Shown here one piece after another: positions 7,567-17,199 of a stretch of DNA of 62,659 nt (its first letter is position 1; each line of letters opens with the position of its first letter). This DNA is from Nocardia pseudovaccinii NBRC 100343 (GTDB lineage Bacteria; Actinomycetota; Actinomycetes; Mycobacteriales; Mycobacteriaceae). The position numbers were made by a program, and so were the translations under genes. A model generated the notes under the pieces. That model did no database searches. It was not told the DNA's origin and saw nothing but the letters and a program-made list of their open reading frames with translations. The stretch lies in contig NZ_BDBY01000171.1 in NCBI RefSeq assembly GCF_001613225.1, forward strand, positions 1 through 62,659, given 5' to 3'.

Positions 7567-8556
7567 ATGAAGGCCTATGTCCTTCGCGCATTCGGACCAC
7601 CGGAACAGCTGACTCTCACCGATATCGACCAGCCGGTACCCGCCGACGACGAGGTGTTGGTTCGGGTGCGTGCCACTTCGGTCCAGCCCTATGACTGGCA
7701 CTTCCTACGCGGCGAGCCGTATATCGCGCGGCTGATGGGTGGCGGCGTCGGATTGCGCAAGCCGTCCATCGCCATCCTCGGCGCGGACGTGGCGGGGGTG
7801 GTCGAAGCTGTCGGCAAGGCCGTGACCGGATTCCAGCCCGGTGACGAGGTATTCGCGATGCTCAAAGGGGGTGGCTTCGCCGAGTACGTCTGTGTCCGGG
7901 AAAGTGAATTGGCGCCGAAGCCGAAGAACCTGTCATTCGAGCAGGCGGCCGCGGTACCGCTGGCGGCCAATACCGCGCTGGTGGCCCTGCGTGACGAGGG
8001 ACGGATCCAAGCCGGGCAGCGGGTATTGATCAATGGCGCGTCGGGAGGTGTCGGCACATTCGCCGTACAACTCGCGCATGCGTTCGGCGCGGTGGTCACC
8101 GGCATCTGTGGCACGCGGAACACCGAGCTGATCCGCTCGCTCGGTGCGGATGCGGTAATCGACTACACCGCAGCGGATTTCACGCGCAACGGGCAGCGCT
8201 ACGACCTGCTGGTGGATATCGCGGGAAGCCGCTCGATGTCGGCATGTCGCCGGGTGCTGACCGCCAAGGGCGCCTATGTCGCGGTCGGCGGTCCGGCGGG
8301 TCGTTGGGTGCAACCCGCCGGGCGGATGTTCGCGGCGTTGGCGCTCGCGCCCTTCATCTCGCAGCGAGTCGCGCTGGCGGAGGTGACCCGATGCACTCGG
8401 AACAGGGAAAACCTCCTCGCGCTTACCGAGCTCATCGAGGACGGAAAGATCACCCCGGTCATCGACCGGACCTATCCCTTCACCGAAATCCCGGCGGCCG
8501 TGCGCTACCAGGAGGACGGCCACGCCACCGGAAAGGTGGTCGTGGTCGACGACTAG
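7567..8556 (+). CDS. NAD(P)-dependent MDR oxidoreductase (quinone reductase-like)
   Basis: Zinc-independent medium-chain dehydrogenase/reductase, 329 aa. The N-terminal GroES-like domain begins MKAYVLRAFGPPEQLTLTD. The nucleotide-binding motif is INGASGGVGTFAVQLA at about 155-170. The catalytic-zinc ligands of alcohol dehydrogenases are missing, and the overall pattern is that of quinone oxidoreductases acting on alkenals or quinones with NADPH. Two tandem ATGs follow GAGGAG. The second (7567) has the better 6-nt spacing. It sits directly downstream of a TetR gene and a strong double operator, so substrate-induced expression is likely. It ends 5 nt from the convergent VWA gene. Confidence 0.88.
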   Translation: MKAYVLRAFGPPEQLTLTDIDQPVPADDEVLVRVRATSVQPYDWHFLRGEPYIARLMGGGVGLRKPSIAILGADVAGVVEAVGKAVTGFQPGDEVFAMLKGGGFAEYVCVRESELAPKPKNLSFEQAAAVPLAANTALVALRDEGRIQAGQRVLINGASGGVGTFAVQLAHAFGAVVTGICGTRNTELIRSLGADAVIDYTAADFTRNGQRYDLLVDIAGSRSMSACRRVLTAKGAYVAVGGPAGRWVQPAGRMFAALALAPFISQRVALAEVTRCTRNRENLLALTELIEDGKITPVIDRTYPFTEIPAAVRYQEDGHATGKVVVVDD

Positions 8557-8560
8557 CGGA

Positions 8561-10513
8561 TCAACCGCGCCTGCCGTGCAGGTAGTCGCTGACCACGGCG
8601 GCGCCGAGTCCGTCCAGGTCCGGGGCGACGACGCGACCGCCGCTGCGGCGGGCCACCAAATCGACGAATGCGGCCAGGCTCGGGTCCTCGCCGAGCATGA
8701 AGACGGTGACCGATGCGCCGAGCTTGGCCAAGGCGTCGACCTGGGCCATTGTCACGGCCAGGGTGCGCGGTGCGGTCGGCCAATTGAAGTACGCCGCACC
8801 GTTCGATTCCAGGTGCGCGGTCGGCTCGCCATCGGTCACGACGAGCACGACGGGCACCGCGTCCGGATGCCTGCGCAAATGGCGTGCGGCCAGCAGCAAT
8901 GCGTGGTGCAGGTTGGTGCCCTGTTCCCAAACGCCTTCCAGCGCAGTCAGTTCGCCGATATCGACGGTGGTGGCGTGCCGGCCGAAGGTGATCAGGCTCA
9001 GTGCGTCGGAGCGGAACCGGGTGCTGATCAACTGATGCACCGCGAGGGCAGTGCGCTTCATCGGCAGCCACCTGCCCTCCTGCACCATCGACCACGAGGT
9101 GTCGACGCAGAGCGCAACGGCGGCCCGGGAGCGCTGCTCGGTTTCCATGATCTCGACATCGGACACATCGAGCGTGACGCCGCGACGGCCGACCGACATC
9201 GACCGCAGCACCGCGTTGCGCACGGTCCTCGGCACGTCCCACGGTTCGGTATCGCCGAACTGCCATGCCCGGGTGGCGCCGGTCGGCTCGCCCGCCGCAC
9301 CGGCCAATCGGGTATCCCGCTCGCCGCGACGGGACCGCAACCGCCCGATGACATCGCGCAGCGCGGTCTCACCGAGCCGTCGTAGAGCCTTGGGCGTCAA
9401 CCGAAGTGAGCCGTCCGGTGCTCGTTCGAATACGCCCTGTCTGCGCAGTTCGCGTTCCAGTTCGGCCAACCGGGCGGCATCCACGCTCGCGTCGTCGCCG
9501 AGTTGGCGGGCCAAGGCGTCCAGATCGATATCCTCGAGGCTGGCGCCCGGATAGGACTGGCTGAGCTGTTCGGCGAGCGCGTCGAGTTCGGCGAGATCCT
9601 GCAGGGCTTGGGTGCCCGCACCCAGGCCCAATGGATCGTTGCCGCGAAACCGCTGGGCGGAGTCCCAGTCCTCGCCCGGCCGCAGCGCCCGCAGCGCGGC
9701 GTCGAGGGCGGCGACCTGCTGGGCAATGCGTGGATCGCCGAATGCCTGCCCGATCAGCTCGGCCAGTTCGGCTTGCTGCTCGGCGGACATCGAGTTCAAC
9801 ATGCGTTGGGCAGCGGCGGACCTGGCGGCGAGCGCGTCGATCAGTTCGTCGGTATTGCGCGGATTCTCCGGGAAGAATTCGCCGTGCTCGGCCATGAATT
9901 CGGCGAATTGCTGTTCGGTGTTCTCGCCTCGCGCATGCGCCGCGAGCAGGTTGTTCAGATCGGACAGCATCCGTCCGACGCGCTCGACATCCTGCGGAGC
10001 GGTGTTCTCCAGTGCCTGTTTCATGCCCTGGAACCGGGATTCGAGCAGTTCCTGTCCGAGCAGGTCGCGGATCTTCTGGTAGTTCTCCCTACCGGTCTCG
10101 GAGCGCCATTGGTATTCGGCGAGCTCGTTGACGGCGGCCGCGGTGCTCGGCGGCAATGCGTCCAGCTGTGCCTCGGCGAACCTGGCGTCATCGGAGGGAT
10201 CCGGAAATAGCTCGCGGCGTTCGGCTTTCAGAGCCTGTTCCAGCAGTTCACGGACCTGTTGCAGGGTGCCGTCGAGCCGGTGCCGTCTACTGATCTCGGC
10301 GCGGCGCTGCCACACCTGCCGGGTGAGCTCATCGAGCCCTCGCATTTCTCGCATACCGCGCCGCAGCAACTCCTCCAGTGCGGTGCGGGGGGAGCTGCCC
10401 TCCATCACGTCGCGCCCGATCTGGTCCAGCGCCTCGCGCAGATCGAGCGGAGGCGCCAGCGGATCGGGTCCATCGTGATAGGGCCCGTAGGCGTAGCGGT
10501 CGGGGGCGGTCAT
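8561..10513 (-). CDS. VWA domain protein, partner of MoxR-type ATPase
   Basis: Protein of 650 aa. The C-terminal third is a von Willebrand A domain with an intact metal-ion-dependent adhesion site: DTSWS (about residue 468), the TFGRHATT segment, and VTDGEPT. The N-terminal 400 residues are helical and charged, with many Gln and Glu, and probably form a coiled structure. It overlaps the preceding AAA+ ATPase gene by 4 nt (ATGA), so the two are translated together. Such MoxR/VWA or Mg-chelatase-like pairs (M. tuberculosis Rv0958/Rv0959 are the likely counterparts) are thought to act as chaperones that insert metals or cofactors or remodel complexes. The client is unknown here. Confidence 0.88.
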   Translation of the reverse strand: MTAPDRYAYGPYHDGPDPLAPPLDLREALDQIGRDVMEGSSPRTALEELLRRGMREMRGLDELTRQVWQRRAEISRRHRLDGTLQQVRELLEQALKAERRELFPDPSDDARFAEAQLDALPPSTAAAVNELAEYQWRSETGRENYQKIRDLLGQELLESRFQGMKQALENTAPQDVERVGRMLSDLNNLLAAHARGENTEQQFAEFMAEHGEFFPENPRNTDELIDALAARSAAAQRMLNSMSAEQQAELAELIGQAFGDPRIAQQVAALDAALRALRPGEDWDSAQRFRGNDPLGLGAGTQALQDLAELDALAEQLSQSYPGASLEDIDLDALARQLGDDASVDAARLAELERELRRQGVFERAPDGSLRLTPKALRRLGETALRDVIGRLRSRRGERDTRLAGAAGEPTGATRAWQFGDTEPWDVPRTVRNAVLRSMSVGRRGVTLDVSDVEIMETEQRSRAAVALCVDTSWSMVQEGRWLPMKRTALAVHQLISTRFRSDALSLITFGRHATTVDIGELTALEGVWEQGTNLHHALLLAARHLRRHPDAVPVVLVVTDGEPTAHLESNGAAYFNWPTAPRTLAVTMAQVDALAKLGASVTVFMLGEDPSLAAFVDLVARRSGGRVVAPDLDGLGAAVVSDYLHGRRG

Positions 10514-11904
10514 GAGCCGTATACCGCGACGCCGCCGTCGGAGTCCTTGGCTATCTGACGAGCCAGATAAAGGGCTTCCAGCGCGAATTCGACCGCAGAC
10601 GCGATGCGGGCCGCCGGTTCGTCGGCGCCGACGCCGAGCCGACGCGCGACCTCGTGCAGGACAGGCAGTTCCGGCAGCGCGGAGAGCATATCCTTGCCCG
10701 GGACGCGTTCGCCGGTGGTGACCAGATGGCCGTCGCCGACCGCCTCCGCCAACGGTCGCAGATTCAGCCCACCGAGCAGCGCACTCCCGGCCTCGGCGAA
10801 CGAACGCCGCATCAGATGTGTGAGATGTTCCTGCTCACGGCCTTCCTCCCCGGACTCGAATTCCAGCTTGCCGCGCAATACCGCGGGCACGGATTCGAGG
10901 TCGACGGGTCGCGCGACGGCGGGACGCTCGCCGGTGAGCGCCGATCTGCGCAGTGCGGCAGCCGCCACCGTCTCGGCGGCGGCCACCGCGAATCGCGCGG
11001 ACACGCCGGAGCGCTGGTCGATCGCGGACGATTCGCGCAGGTGCCGCACGAACCGGGCGAGCACCTCGATCAGCGGGTCGCCGACCTCGGCCACCAATTC
11101 GGCCTCCTGCCGGACCAGCGCCACCTCGGCCGGGACACTCAGCGGATAGTGGGTGCGGATCTCCGCGCCGAACCGGTCCTTGAGCGGGGTGATGATCCGG
11201 CCGCGGTTGGTGTAGTCCTCGGGGTTGGCGGTGGCGACGAGCAGCACATCCAGGGGTAGTCGGAGGGTGTAACCACGGACCTGGATATCGCGCTCCTCCA
11301 TCACATTCAGCAGCGCGACCTGGATGCGTTCGGCGAGATCGGGCAATTCGTTGATGGCGACGATGCCGCGGTGCGCGCGCGGTACGAGCCCGAAGTGGAT
11401 GGTCTCGGGATCGCCGAGGCTGCGGCCCTCGGCCACCTTGACCGGGTCGACATCGCCGATCAGGTCACCGACCGAGGTGTCCGGAGTTGCGAGCTTCTCC
11501 GCGTAACGCTCGGAGCGGTGCCGCCAGGTGACCGGCAGGTCGTCGCCCAACTCCTCGGCCGATCGGCGACCGGCCGGGCTGATCGGCGCCAGCGGATGCT
11601 CGCCCAGTTCGGTACCCGCGATGACGGGTGTCCACTCGTCGAGCAGGCCGATCATGGTGCGCAGCAGCCGGGTCTTGCCCTGGCCGCGCTCACCGAGCAG
11701 TACGACATCGTGCCCGGCCAGCAGCGCACGTTCCAGTTGCGGCAGGACGGTCCGATCGAAGCCGACGATGCCCGGCCACGGATCGTCGCCGGAACCCAAC
11801 CGGGACAACAGGTTCTCGCGAATCTCGGACTTCACGCTGCGCGGCAGATGGCCGCCCGCGCGCAACTCGCCGACGGTGGTCGGCAGGTGCTCAGGAACAA
11901 TCAC
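10510..11904 (-). CDS. MoxR/Mg-chelatase-like AAA+ ATPase
   Basis: AAA+ ATPase of 464 aa. Walker A is GERGQGKT (about 71-78). Walker B-like acidic residues are in VAINELPDLAERIQ. Sensor 1 is LLVATANPEDY, and an arginine-rich C-terminal lid follows. The loop IQVRGYTLRLPLDV matches the insert seen in magnesium chelatase subunit I relatives. First gene of a two-gene operon with the VWA protein, which starts inside its stop codon. Expected to power the VWA partner in the cytosol. Start ATG at 11904 gives MIVPEHLPTTVGELRAGGHLPRS, which agrees with homologues I remember. Confidence 0.88.
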   Translation of the reverse strand: MIVPEHLPTTVGELRAGGHLPRSVKSEIRENLLSRLGSGDDPWPGIVGFDRTVLPQLERALLAGHDVVLLGERGQGKTRLLRTMIGLLDEWTPVIAGTELGEHPLAPISPAGRRSAEELGDDLPVTWRHRSERYAEKLATPDTSVGDLIGDVDPVKVAEGRSLGDPETIHFGLVPRAHRGIVAINELPDLAERIQVALLNVMEERDIQVRGYTLRLPLDVLLVATANPEDYTNRGRIITPLKDRFGAEIRTHYPLSVPAEVALVRQEAELVAEVGDPLIEVLARFVRHLRESSAIDQRSGVSARFAVAAAETVAAAALRRSALTGERPAVARPVDLESVPAVLRGKLEFESGEEGREQEHLTHLMRRSFAEAGSALLGGLNLRPLAEAVGDGHLVTTGERVPGKDMLSALPELPVLHEVARRLGVGADEPAARIASAVEFALEALYLARQIAKDSDGGVAVYGS

Positions 11905-11948
11905 CCCATCGACGCTACGTCGGTTCAGCGACGCGGTCGACGTTCAGC

Positions 11949-12021
11949 GTGCTTGGAAACAAGCCGGAAATAAGCTTGACAAGCACAGGCGGCCGGGCGG
12001 AGGGGTGAACACCCCGCCCGG
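11949..12021. promoter_or_regulatory. Repeats and hairpin between divergent moxR-like gene and def
   Basis: The spacer has GTGCTTG (11949-11955) facing CAAGCAC (11980-11986), with two inner dyads: GCTTG-GAAA-CAAGC (11951-11964) and GCTTG-A-CAAGC (11973-11983). A long imperfect hairpin follows at 11993-12021 (CCGGGC, 3-nt bulge, GGGGTG / CACCCC-GCCCGG). The first set may be an operator for the ATPase operon. The hairpin resembles the stem at 6676. Confidence 0.35.
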
Positions 12022-12089
12022 ACCGCATTGGAGTTCTACCAGCTTTTTCCCGTTCGGTCGGGGAGATCGGTGTGAACGGTGTCTCTCTC

Positions 12090-12123
12090 TAGAATGAATC
12101 GACCGTGTTCATCGTTTTGGGGA
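12090..12123 (+). promoter_or_regulatory. Putative promoter -10 and ribosome site of def
   Basis: TAGAAT at 12090-12095 is a good -10 hexamer, giving a leader of about 30 nt. GGGGAG around 12118-12123 sits 9 nt before the GTG start of def at 12133. Confidence 0.4.
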
Positions 12124-12132
12124 GCCGCCGCC

Positions 12133-12696
12133 GTGACCATTCAGCCCGTTCGCCTCTTCGGCGATCCCATCCTGCGATCACGTGCGGCGGAGGTCACCGA
12201 ATTCGATCGTGAGCTGCGGCAGTTGGTCACCGACCTGACCGAGACCATGCACGATGACGGCGGGGTCGGGATGGCCGCGCCGCAGATCGGCGTCGGGCTG
12301 CGGGTTTTCGTCTACGACACCGAGGACGCCAGGGGGCATCTGATCAATCCGACCTATGAGGTAGTGGGTGCGGAGGAGCAGGTCGGGCCCGAGGGCTGCC
12401 TGTCGATCCCCGGGCTGCGCTATGACACGCGCCGCGCGCTGCGGGTGCGGGCCGCCGGTGTCGATGTGAACGGTGAGCCGGTGGAATTGGCGGCCGAGGG
12501 CCTGCTGGCCCGCTGCGTACAGCACGAGACCGATCATTTGGATGGTGTGCTGTTCATCGATCGGCTCGATCCCGCGCAGCGCAAGGAGGCGATGCGCACC
12601 ATTCGCGAATCCGATTGGTTCAGCGCGGGTATCACCGTGCGCAGTTCGCGTGCGCTCGGCTCGACCGAGGCCGGACCGTTCGGACGGGGTCGCTGA
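12133..12696 (+). CDS. def: Peptide deformylase
   Basis: Removes the formyl group from the N-terminal methionine of new proteins, using a bound Fe or Zn ion. 187 aa. The three signature motifs are present: [10 protein letters not shown] (about 44-53), EGCLS (about 87-91, metal-binding Cys) and QHETDHLDG (two metal-binding His plus the catalytic Glu). The GTG at 12133 gives the standard beginning [15 protein letters not shown]. Its stop TGA overlaps the fmt ATG by one base, which pairs removal and addition of the formyl group in one transcript. The short length and PQIG/EGCLS forms suggest the second actinobacterial deformylase type rather than the longer mycobacterial one. Confidence 0.95.
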   Translation: MTIQPVRLFGDPILRSRAAEVTEFDRELRQLVTDLTETMHDDGGVGMAAPQIGVGLRVFVYDTEDARGHLINPTYEVVGAEEQVGPEGCLSIPGLRYDTRRALRVRAAGVDVNGEPVELAAEGLLARCVQHETDHLDGVLFIDRLDPAQRKEAMRTIRESDWFSAGITVRSSRALGSTEAGPFGRGR

Positions 12697-13619
12697 TGCG
12701 CATTGTCTTCGCGGGCACACCGGAACCGGCGGTCCCGTCGCTGCAGCGTTTCATCGATTCGGAGCGGCACGAGGTGCTCGCCGTGCTGACCCGCCCCGAT
12801 GCCATCGCTGGACGCGGACGCAAGGTGCAGCGGTCGCCGGTCGGGCGGCTCGCCGATGAGCACGGCATTCCCGTGCTGACGCCGCGGCGCCCGGCCGAAC
12901 CCGAATTCATCGAGCAGCTCACCGAACTGGCGCCCGACTGCTGTCCGGTCGTGGCCTACGGTGCGCTGCTGCCGCAGCAGGTGCTCGATATTCCGCGCTT
13001 CGGCTGGATCAATCTGCACTTCTCGCTGCTGCCCGCGTGGCGTGGCGCGGCTCCGGTGCAGGCGGCGATCGACGCGGGCGACGAGATCACCGGCGCGTCC
13101 ACGTTCCAGATCGAGGCGGGGCTGGACACCGGCCCGGTCTTCGGCGTGGTGACCGAGAAGGTCGCGGTGACCGATACCGCGGGCGCGTTGCTCGATCGGC
13201 TCGCGAACACCGGGGCGGTGCTGCTGGAGAAGACGCTCGACGGCGTGGAAGACGGGACGCTGCAAGCGGTTCCGCAGGCGCAAGACGGTGTTTCCTATGC
13301 ACCCAAGGTGCCGGTCGAGGCCGGGCACATCCGCTGGGATCAGCCCGCGCTGGCGATCAACCGCCGCATTCGCGCGGTCACCCCCGCACCCGGTGCCTGG
13401 ACCGAGGTGAACGGCACCCGCTTGAAGGTCGGTCCCGTCGAGATGGTCGAGGAAGTCCTGCCGGAACGGACGATCGAGGTCCACAAGTCCGGAGTCTTCG
13501 TCGGCACCGCAACCACCGCGGTCCGCCTCGATCAGGTTCAGCCGCAAGGCAAACGGATGATGTCGGCCCTCGACTGGGCGCGCGGTGCGCGCCTGCAGCC
13601 CGGTGCGGTGGTCGAGTGA
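12696..13619 (+). CDS. fmt: Methionyl-tRNA formyltransferase
   Basis: Transfers a formyl group from 10-formyl-tetrahydrofolate to initiator Met-tRNA. 307 aa, the normal size. It begins [17 protein letters not shown]. The catalytic region is [21 protein letters not shown] (about 107-127), with the family's Asn and His, followed by the conserved Asp in GLDTGP. The C-terminal tRNA-binding domain starts near 205. The start ATG overlaps the def stop (TGATG). The stop in turn overlaps the GTG of rsmB, so def, fmt and rsmB are translationally coupled. Confidence 0.96.
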   Translation: MRIVFAGTPEPAVPSLQRFIDSERHEVLAVLTRPDAIAGRGRKVQRSPVGRLADEHGIPVLTPRRPAEPEFIEQLTELAPDCCPVVAYGALLPQQVLDIPRFGWINLHFSLLPAWRGAAPVQAAIDAGDEITGASTFQIEAGLDTGPVFGVVTEKVAVTDTAGALLDRLANTGAVLLEKTLDGVEDGTLQAVPQAQDGVSYAPKVPVEAGHIRWDQPALAINRRIRAVTPAPGAWTEVNGTRLKVGPVEMVEEVLPERTIEVHKSGVFVGTATTAVRLDQVQPQGKRMMSALDWARGARLQPGAVVE

Positions 13620-15763
13620 CCACGCCGAATCGCAAGTCCGCCGTCGACGCTGGTTGGCTCGCCCGCGCGACATCAGCGAAAAGTGGTGCACAACAGAAGA
13701 ATTCGCAGTCCATTCGGCGCGACGACAAAGTCCGACCGTGGCGCACCGACCAGATCCGCGGCGATGCGCCGCGGACCCAATCAGAGCGGCGGAATATGAC
13801 CGATCAGCGCAAGTCCGCATCATCGGGAGACAATTCTCCGCAGCGCGAAGGTTCGGGCTCGCCGCAGCGCGAAGGTTCGGGATCGGCGCAGCGCGAAGGT
13901 TCGGGATCGGCGCAGCGCGAAGGTTCGGGATCGGCGCAGGGCAAAGGTTCGGGATCGGCGCAGCGCGAAGGTTCGGGATCGGCGCAGGGCAAAGGTTCGG
14001 GATCGGCGCAGGGCAAAGGCTCGGTGCGCGGTGGCTGGCAGGGCAGCGCGCGGCGCGGTGGAGCTGACCGGCGGGACGATTCGGCGCGGCGTGACGATGC
14101 CATGAGGCGGTCTTCGGCACGGGATGACAACCCCCGGGACGCGAGACGGTCTGGCGATGACCGGCGTGGGGGACCCTCGTCTGCGGCAGAGCGGCGTGGC
14201 CGTTCACACGAAAGCGACGCGGGGTCCGGCGGGCAGCGGCGGGCCAGCCACTCGGCGAAGTCGAGTTCGGCCGGATCGAATGCGGGGCGACAGGCTGCCG
14301 GTGGTGATGAGCGGCGTTCGAATCGTGCGCGGGGCTCGGCGGCAGCGGCAGGCCGAGCCGGCGGCACTTCGGACAGGCGTGCAGACGCGCCGAAAAGTCC
14401 TGGGCGGCAAAAGGATTCAGCAGCACACGGCGATCCGGTGCGGCTCGTGGCGCGGGATGTTTTGCGGGCGGTCCGGGAGCGGGAGGCTTACGCGAATCTG
14501 GTGCTGCCAGGGCTGCTGCGCGACCGGCGGATTTCGGGGCGGGATGCGGCGTTGGCGACTGAACTGACCTACGGGGCCTGCCGTTCACTCGGGCTGCTGG
14601 ACGCGGTGATCGCGGCGGGCGCTGGGCGGCCGGTTGACGATATCGATGGGCCGCTGCTGGATGTGCTGCGGCTCGGGGTGTATCAGTTGCTGCGTACCCG
14701 GATCGGGGCGCATGCGGCGGTGGATACCTCGGTGGCATTGGCGCGCACGGAGTTCGGTGCGGGCAAAGCGGGTTTCGTCAATGCCGTGCTGCGGAGGGCG
14801 GGGGAGAAGTCCGTCGACCAGTGGGTGGATGAGCTCGCGCCGCGAGATCCGGTGGGCCGGTTGGCATTCGAATTCGCGCATCCGGTGTGGATCGCGCAGG
14901 CATTCGCGGATGCGCTCGGCGCGCGGGCCGGGGAGTTGCGGGACGTGCTGGCCGCCGACGATGCTCGTCCGATCGTGCACCTGGTGGCTCGTCCCGGCGA
15001 TATCACCGCCGAGGAACTGGCCCTGGTGACGGGCGGCGAAGAAGGCAAGTGGTCGCCGTACGCGGTCTATCTCGACGGCGGCGGCGATCCCGGCAAGCTG
15101 GAGCCGGTCCGCGAAGGTATGGCGGCAGTGCAGGACGAGGGTAGTCAACTCGTCGCGCTCGCGCTGACCCGAGCGGAACTTGATGGTCCGGACAATGGCC
15201 GCTGGCTCGACCTGTGTGCCGGACCCGGTGGCAAGGCGGCCCTGCTCGGCGCGATCGCCGCAATCGACGGCCACCGCGTCGACGCGGTCGAACCGGCAGA
15301 ACACCGCGCCGAGTTGGTCCGCAAGACCGTCCACGACCTTCCCGTCGACGTGCACGTCGCCGACGGCCGCGATAGCGGCCTCACTCCTGGCTACGATCGT
15401 ATCCTCGTCGACGCACCGTGCACCGGCCTGGGCGCACTGCGTCGCCGCCCGGAGGCCCGCTGGCGGCGCACGCCCGCCGACGTCGCCGAACTGGTCGTCC
15501 TGCAACGCGAACTCCTCACCGCCGCATGGGATCTCCTGCGCCCCGGCGGTGTAGTCCTCTACTCGACCTGCTCCCCCCACCTGCTGGAGACGGTCGCCGT
15601 TGTCGCCGACGCCGCCCGCCGCACCGGCGCCATCCAACTCGACACCCGCGACCTCCTCCCCGGCGTCACCGATATGGGCGACGGCCCCGGCGCCCAACTA
15701 TGGCCGCACCGCCACGGCACCGACGCCATGTTCCTGGCCGCCTTGCGCAAGCCTTTGGAGTAG
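13616..15763 (+). CDS. rsmB: 16S rRNA (cytosine-5) methyltransferase RsmB/Fmu with long disordered N terminus
   Basis: Methylates a cytosine of 16S rRNA (C967 in E. coli numbering) with SAM. The catalytic part starts near residue 275: a NusB-like domain ([25 protein letters not shown]), then the SAM motif [14 protein letters not shown], catalytic DAPCTGLG and STCS. It ends at LAALRKPLE. With the GTG at 13616, which overlaps the fmt stop by 4 nt (GTGA), the protein has 715 aa and about 270 extra N-terminal residues: basic, Ser/Arg/Gly-rich, with eight near-identical [12 protein letters not shown] octapeptides. An ATG at 13796 (MTDQRKSAS) is an alternative start that still keeps the repeats. 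Typical homologues have about 450-500 aa. Confidence 0.93.
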   Translation: MTTPNRKSAVDAGWLARATSAKSGAQQKNSQSIRRDDKVRPWRTDQIRGDAPRTQSERRNMTDQRKSASSGDNSPQREGSGSPQREGSGSAQREGSGSAQREGSGSAQGKGSGSAQREGSGSAQGKGSGSAQGKGSVRGGWQGSARRGGADRRDDSARRDDAMRRSSARDDNPRDARRSGDDRRGGPSSAAERRGRSHESDAGSGGQRRASHSAKSSSAGSNAGRQAAGGDERRSNRARGSAAAAGRAGGTSDRRADAPKSPGRQKDSAAHGDPVRLVARDVLRAVREREAYANLVLPGLLRDRRISGRDAALATELTYGACRSLGLLDAVIAAGAGRPVDDIDGPLLDVLRLGVYQLLRTRIGAHAAVDTSVALARTEFGAGKAGFVNAVLRRAGEKSVDQWVDELAPRDPVGRLAFEFAHPVWIAQAFADALGARAGELRDVLAADDARPIVHLVARPGDITAEELALVTGGEEGKWSPYAVYLDGGGDPGKLEPVREGMAAVQDEGSQLVALALTRAELDGPDNGRWLDLCAGPGGKAALLGAIAAIDGHRVDAVEPAEHRAELVRKTVHDLPVDVHVADGRDSGLTPGYDRILVDAPCTGLGALRRRPEARWRRTPADVAELVVLQRELLTAAWDLLRPGGVVLYSTCSPHLLETVAVVADAARRTGAIQLDTRDLLPGVTDMGDGPGAQLWPHRHGTDAMFLAALRKPLE
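13838..14029 (+). repeat. 24-bp tandem repeat (8 units) inside rsmB
   Basis: Eight head-to-tail 24-bp units, the first and last slightly diverged, consensus beginning GCGCAGCGCGAAGGTTCGGG. The unit length is a multiple of three, so copy changes keep the frame. Two unit types alternate: CAGCGCGAA (encoding QRE) and CAGGGCAAA (encoding QGK). The order is mostly QRE at the start and QGK at the end. Confidence 0.95.
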
Positions 15764-15990
15764 CACCTGATCGGAGGCGCGCCCAGCGGCATTCGGCTCG
15801 GCAACCGAGCGGTGACGGGTCTGTGCCGCTTGCGGTCTGTCGCGCATCCGGATGGCTCGCTGCATCGCCGCACGCGTGCCGCATCAACATCGGCGGGCCT
15901 TGCATCGCTCGGCTCGGAAAGACCACGGGTCCACACTCCGAGGCGACATTCGTCCAAGACTCGGGCAGTTCGGCGGCGCAGACTGATCGC

Positions 15991-16335
15991 ATGGCGATGA
16001 CATGGGAGCAGGTGGTGGCGCTGGCGACCGAACTGCCCGAGGTGGCGGAATCGACGTGGTGGCGCAGCCCTGCGCTGAAGGTGAGCGGTAAGGGGTTCGC
16101 GCGGTTGCGGTCGGAGGCCGAGGGGGGACTCGTGCTGCTGTGCGAGATGGCGGAGAAGGAGGCCATGCTCGCCTCCGGTGACCCGGCCTTCTACACCACC
16201 CCGCACTATGACGGATATCCCTACATCCTCATCGACCTCGACCGGATCGAGTCCGATCAACTCCGCGAGCTGCTCGACGCCGCCTGGTGGTTGTCGGCGC
16301 CCGCGAAACTCCGCAAACAGCAGCAGGCACGCTGA
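15991..16335 (+). CDS. MmcQ/YjbR family DNA-binding-like protein
   Basis: Small protein of 114 aa with the MmcQ/YjbR (CyaY-like) fold. Recognisable pieces are WWRSPALKVSGKGFARLR near residue 20, LVLLCEMAEKEAMLASGDPAFYTTPHYDGYPYILIDL in the middle, and the closing LLDAAWWLSAPAKL. The family is widespread with no firm function, and some members bind DNA. An ATG at 15997 is an alternative start. No Shine-Dalgarno is visible; CAGACT 5-10 nt upstream may be a weak -10. It ends 6 nt before the convergent sigF stop. Confidence 0.85.
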   Translation: MAMTWEQVVALATELPEVAESTWWRSPALKVSGKGFARLRSEAEGGLVLLCEMAEKEAMLASGDPAFYTTPHYDGYPYILIDLDRIESDQLRELLDAAWWLSAPAKLRKQQQAR

Positions 16336-16341
16336 CTCCGC

Positions 16342-17199
16342 TCAGTCGCGGGCCGACTGTTCGCGCAGCCGGGCAAGGGTTTTCGCGAGAATACGCGAGA
16401 CGTGCATCTGCGAGATACCCATGCGCTGGGCGATCTGGGTCTGCGTCATCGATTCGAAGAACCGCATGGTGAGGATGCGGCGTTCGCGTTCCGGAAGTCC
16501 GGCGAGCAGCGGACGGATCGCGACATACTCCTCCACCCGGTCGAATTGGGATTCCTCCTCGCCGAGGGTGTCCAGCAGTGATGCCTCGGTATCGCGCCCG
16601 AGTGAGGCGGCATCGATGGAGCTCGGCTGGTAGGCGTTGCCCGCGATGACGGCCTGGGTCACCTCGTCGGGATCCACATCGAGTTCGGCCGCAATCTCTT
16701 TCGCGGTCGGGGAGCGGCCGAGGGATTGCGAGAGCGCGTCGATGGCCGCGCCGATGCGCAGATGGGTCTCCTTCACCCGTCTCGGTACCCGCATGGCCCA
16801 GGTGTTGTCGCGGAAATAGCGACGAACCTCACCCATGATCGTCGGCACCGCGAAGGACAGGAAGTTCGAGCCGCGCGAAATATCGAAACGGTCCACCGCG
16901 TGCACCAAGCCGACCCGCGCCACCTGCGTGAGATCGTCGAACGGCTCACCCCGCCCGCTGAATTTACGGGCGATGTGATCCGCGAGCGGAATGCACCGGC
17001 CGATCAGCTCGGCACGCAGTGCGGTATGCCGCGCGGTACCCGGCGTACTGGCGGCGAGCTGCTCGAATAGCGCGCCGACATCGTCGTACCCCGCGCCGGA
17101 CGCCTGGAGGGTTTCGACTTCCTCGGCGGCCTCTTCGGTCAGCACGGGTTCGGCGTCGTCGTCTCGCTGGGCGTCGGACACGGTGTTCTCGTCCGCCAC
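16342..17199 (-). CDS. sigF: RNA polymerase sigma factor of the SigF/SigB stress family
   Basis: Alternative sigma factor of 285 aa. Region 2 is at about 60-130 (RCIPLADHIARKFSGRGEPFDDLTQVARVGLVHAVDRFD, FLSFAVPTIMGEVRRYFRD). Region 3 is at about 140-195 (RVPRRVKETHLRIGAAIDALSQSLGRSPTAKEIAAELDV). Region 4 is the C-terminal helix-turn-helix (RERRILTMRFFESMTQTQIAQRMGISQMHVSRILAKTLARLR). The extra acidic N-terminal stretch of about 45 residues is typical of actinobacterial SigF. The GTG start overlaps the stop of the upstream anti-sigma gene by one base (TAGTG), coupling their translation. It directs general-stress or late-growth genes. Confidence 0.94.
   Translation of the reverse strand: MADENTVSDAQRDDDAEPVLTEEAAEEVETLQASGAGYDDVGALFEQLAASTPGTARHTALRAELIGRCIPLADHIARKFSGRGEPFDDLTQVARVGLVHAVDRFDISRGSNFLSFAVPTIMGEVRRYFRDNTWAMRVPRRVKETHLRIGAAIDALSQSLGRSPTAKEIAAELDVDPDEVTQAVIAGNAYQPSSIDAASLGRDTEASLLDTLGEEESQFDRVEEYVAIRPLLAGLPERERRILTMRFFESMTQTQIAQRMGISQMHVSRILAKTLARLREQSARD

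Noticed and set aside
13037..13615. Upstream extension of the rsmB frame through fmt
   Set aside because: It overlaps the certain fmt gene in another frame. Composition there is Arg/Gly shadow-like and the rsmB start fits the GTGA overlap at 13616.
13838..14029. CRISPR-like array
   Set aside because: Units are contiguous 24-bp coding repeats without spacers, in frame with rsmB.
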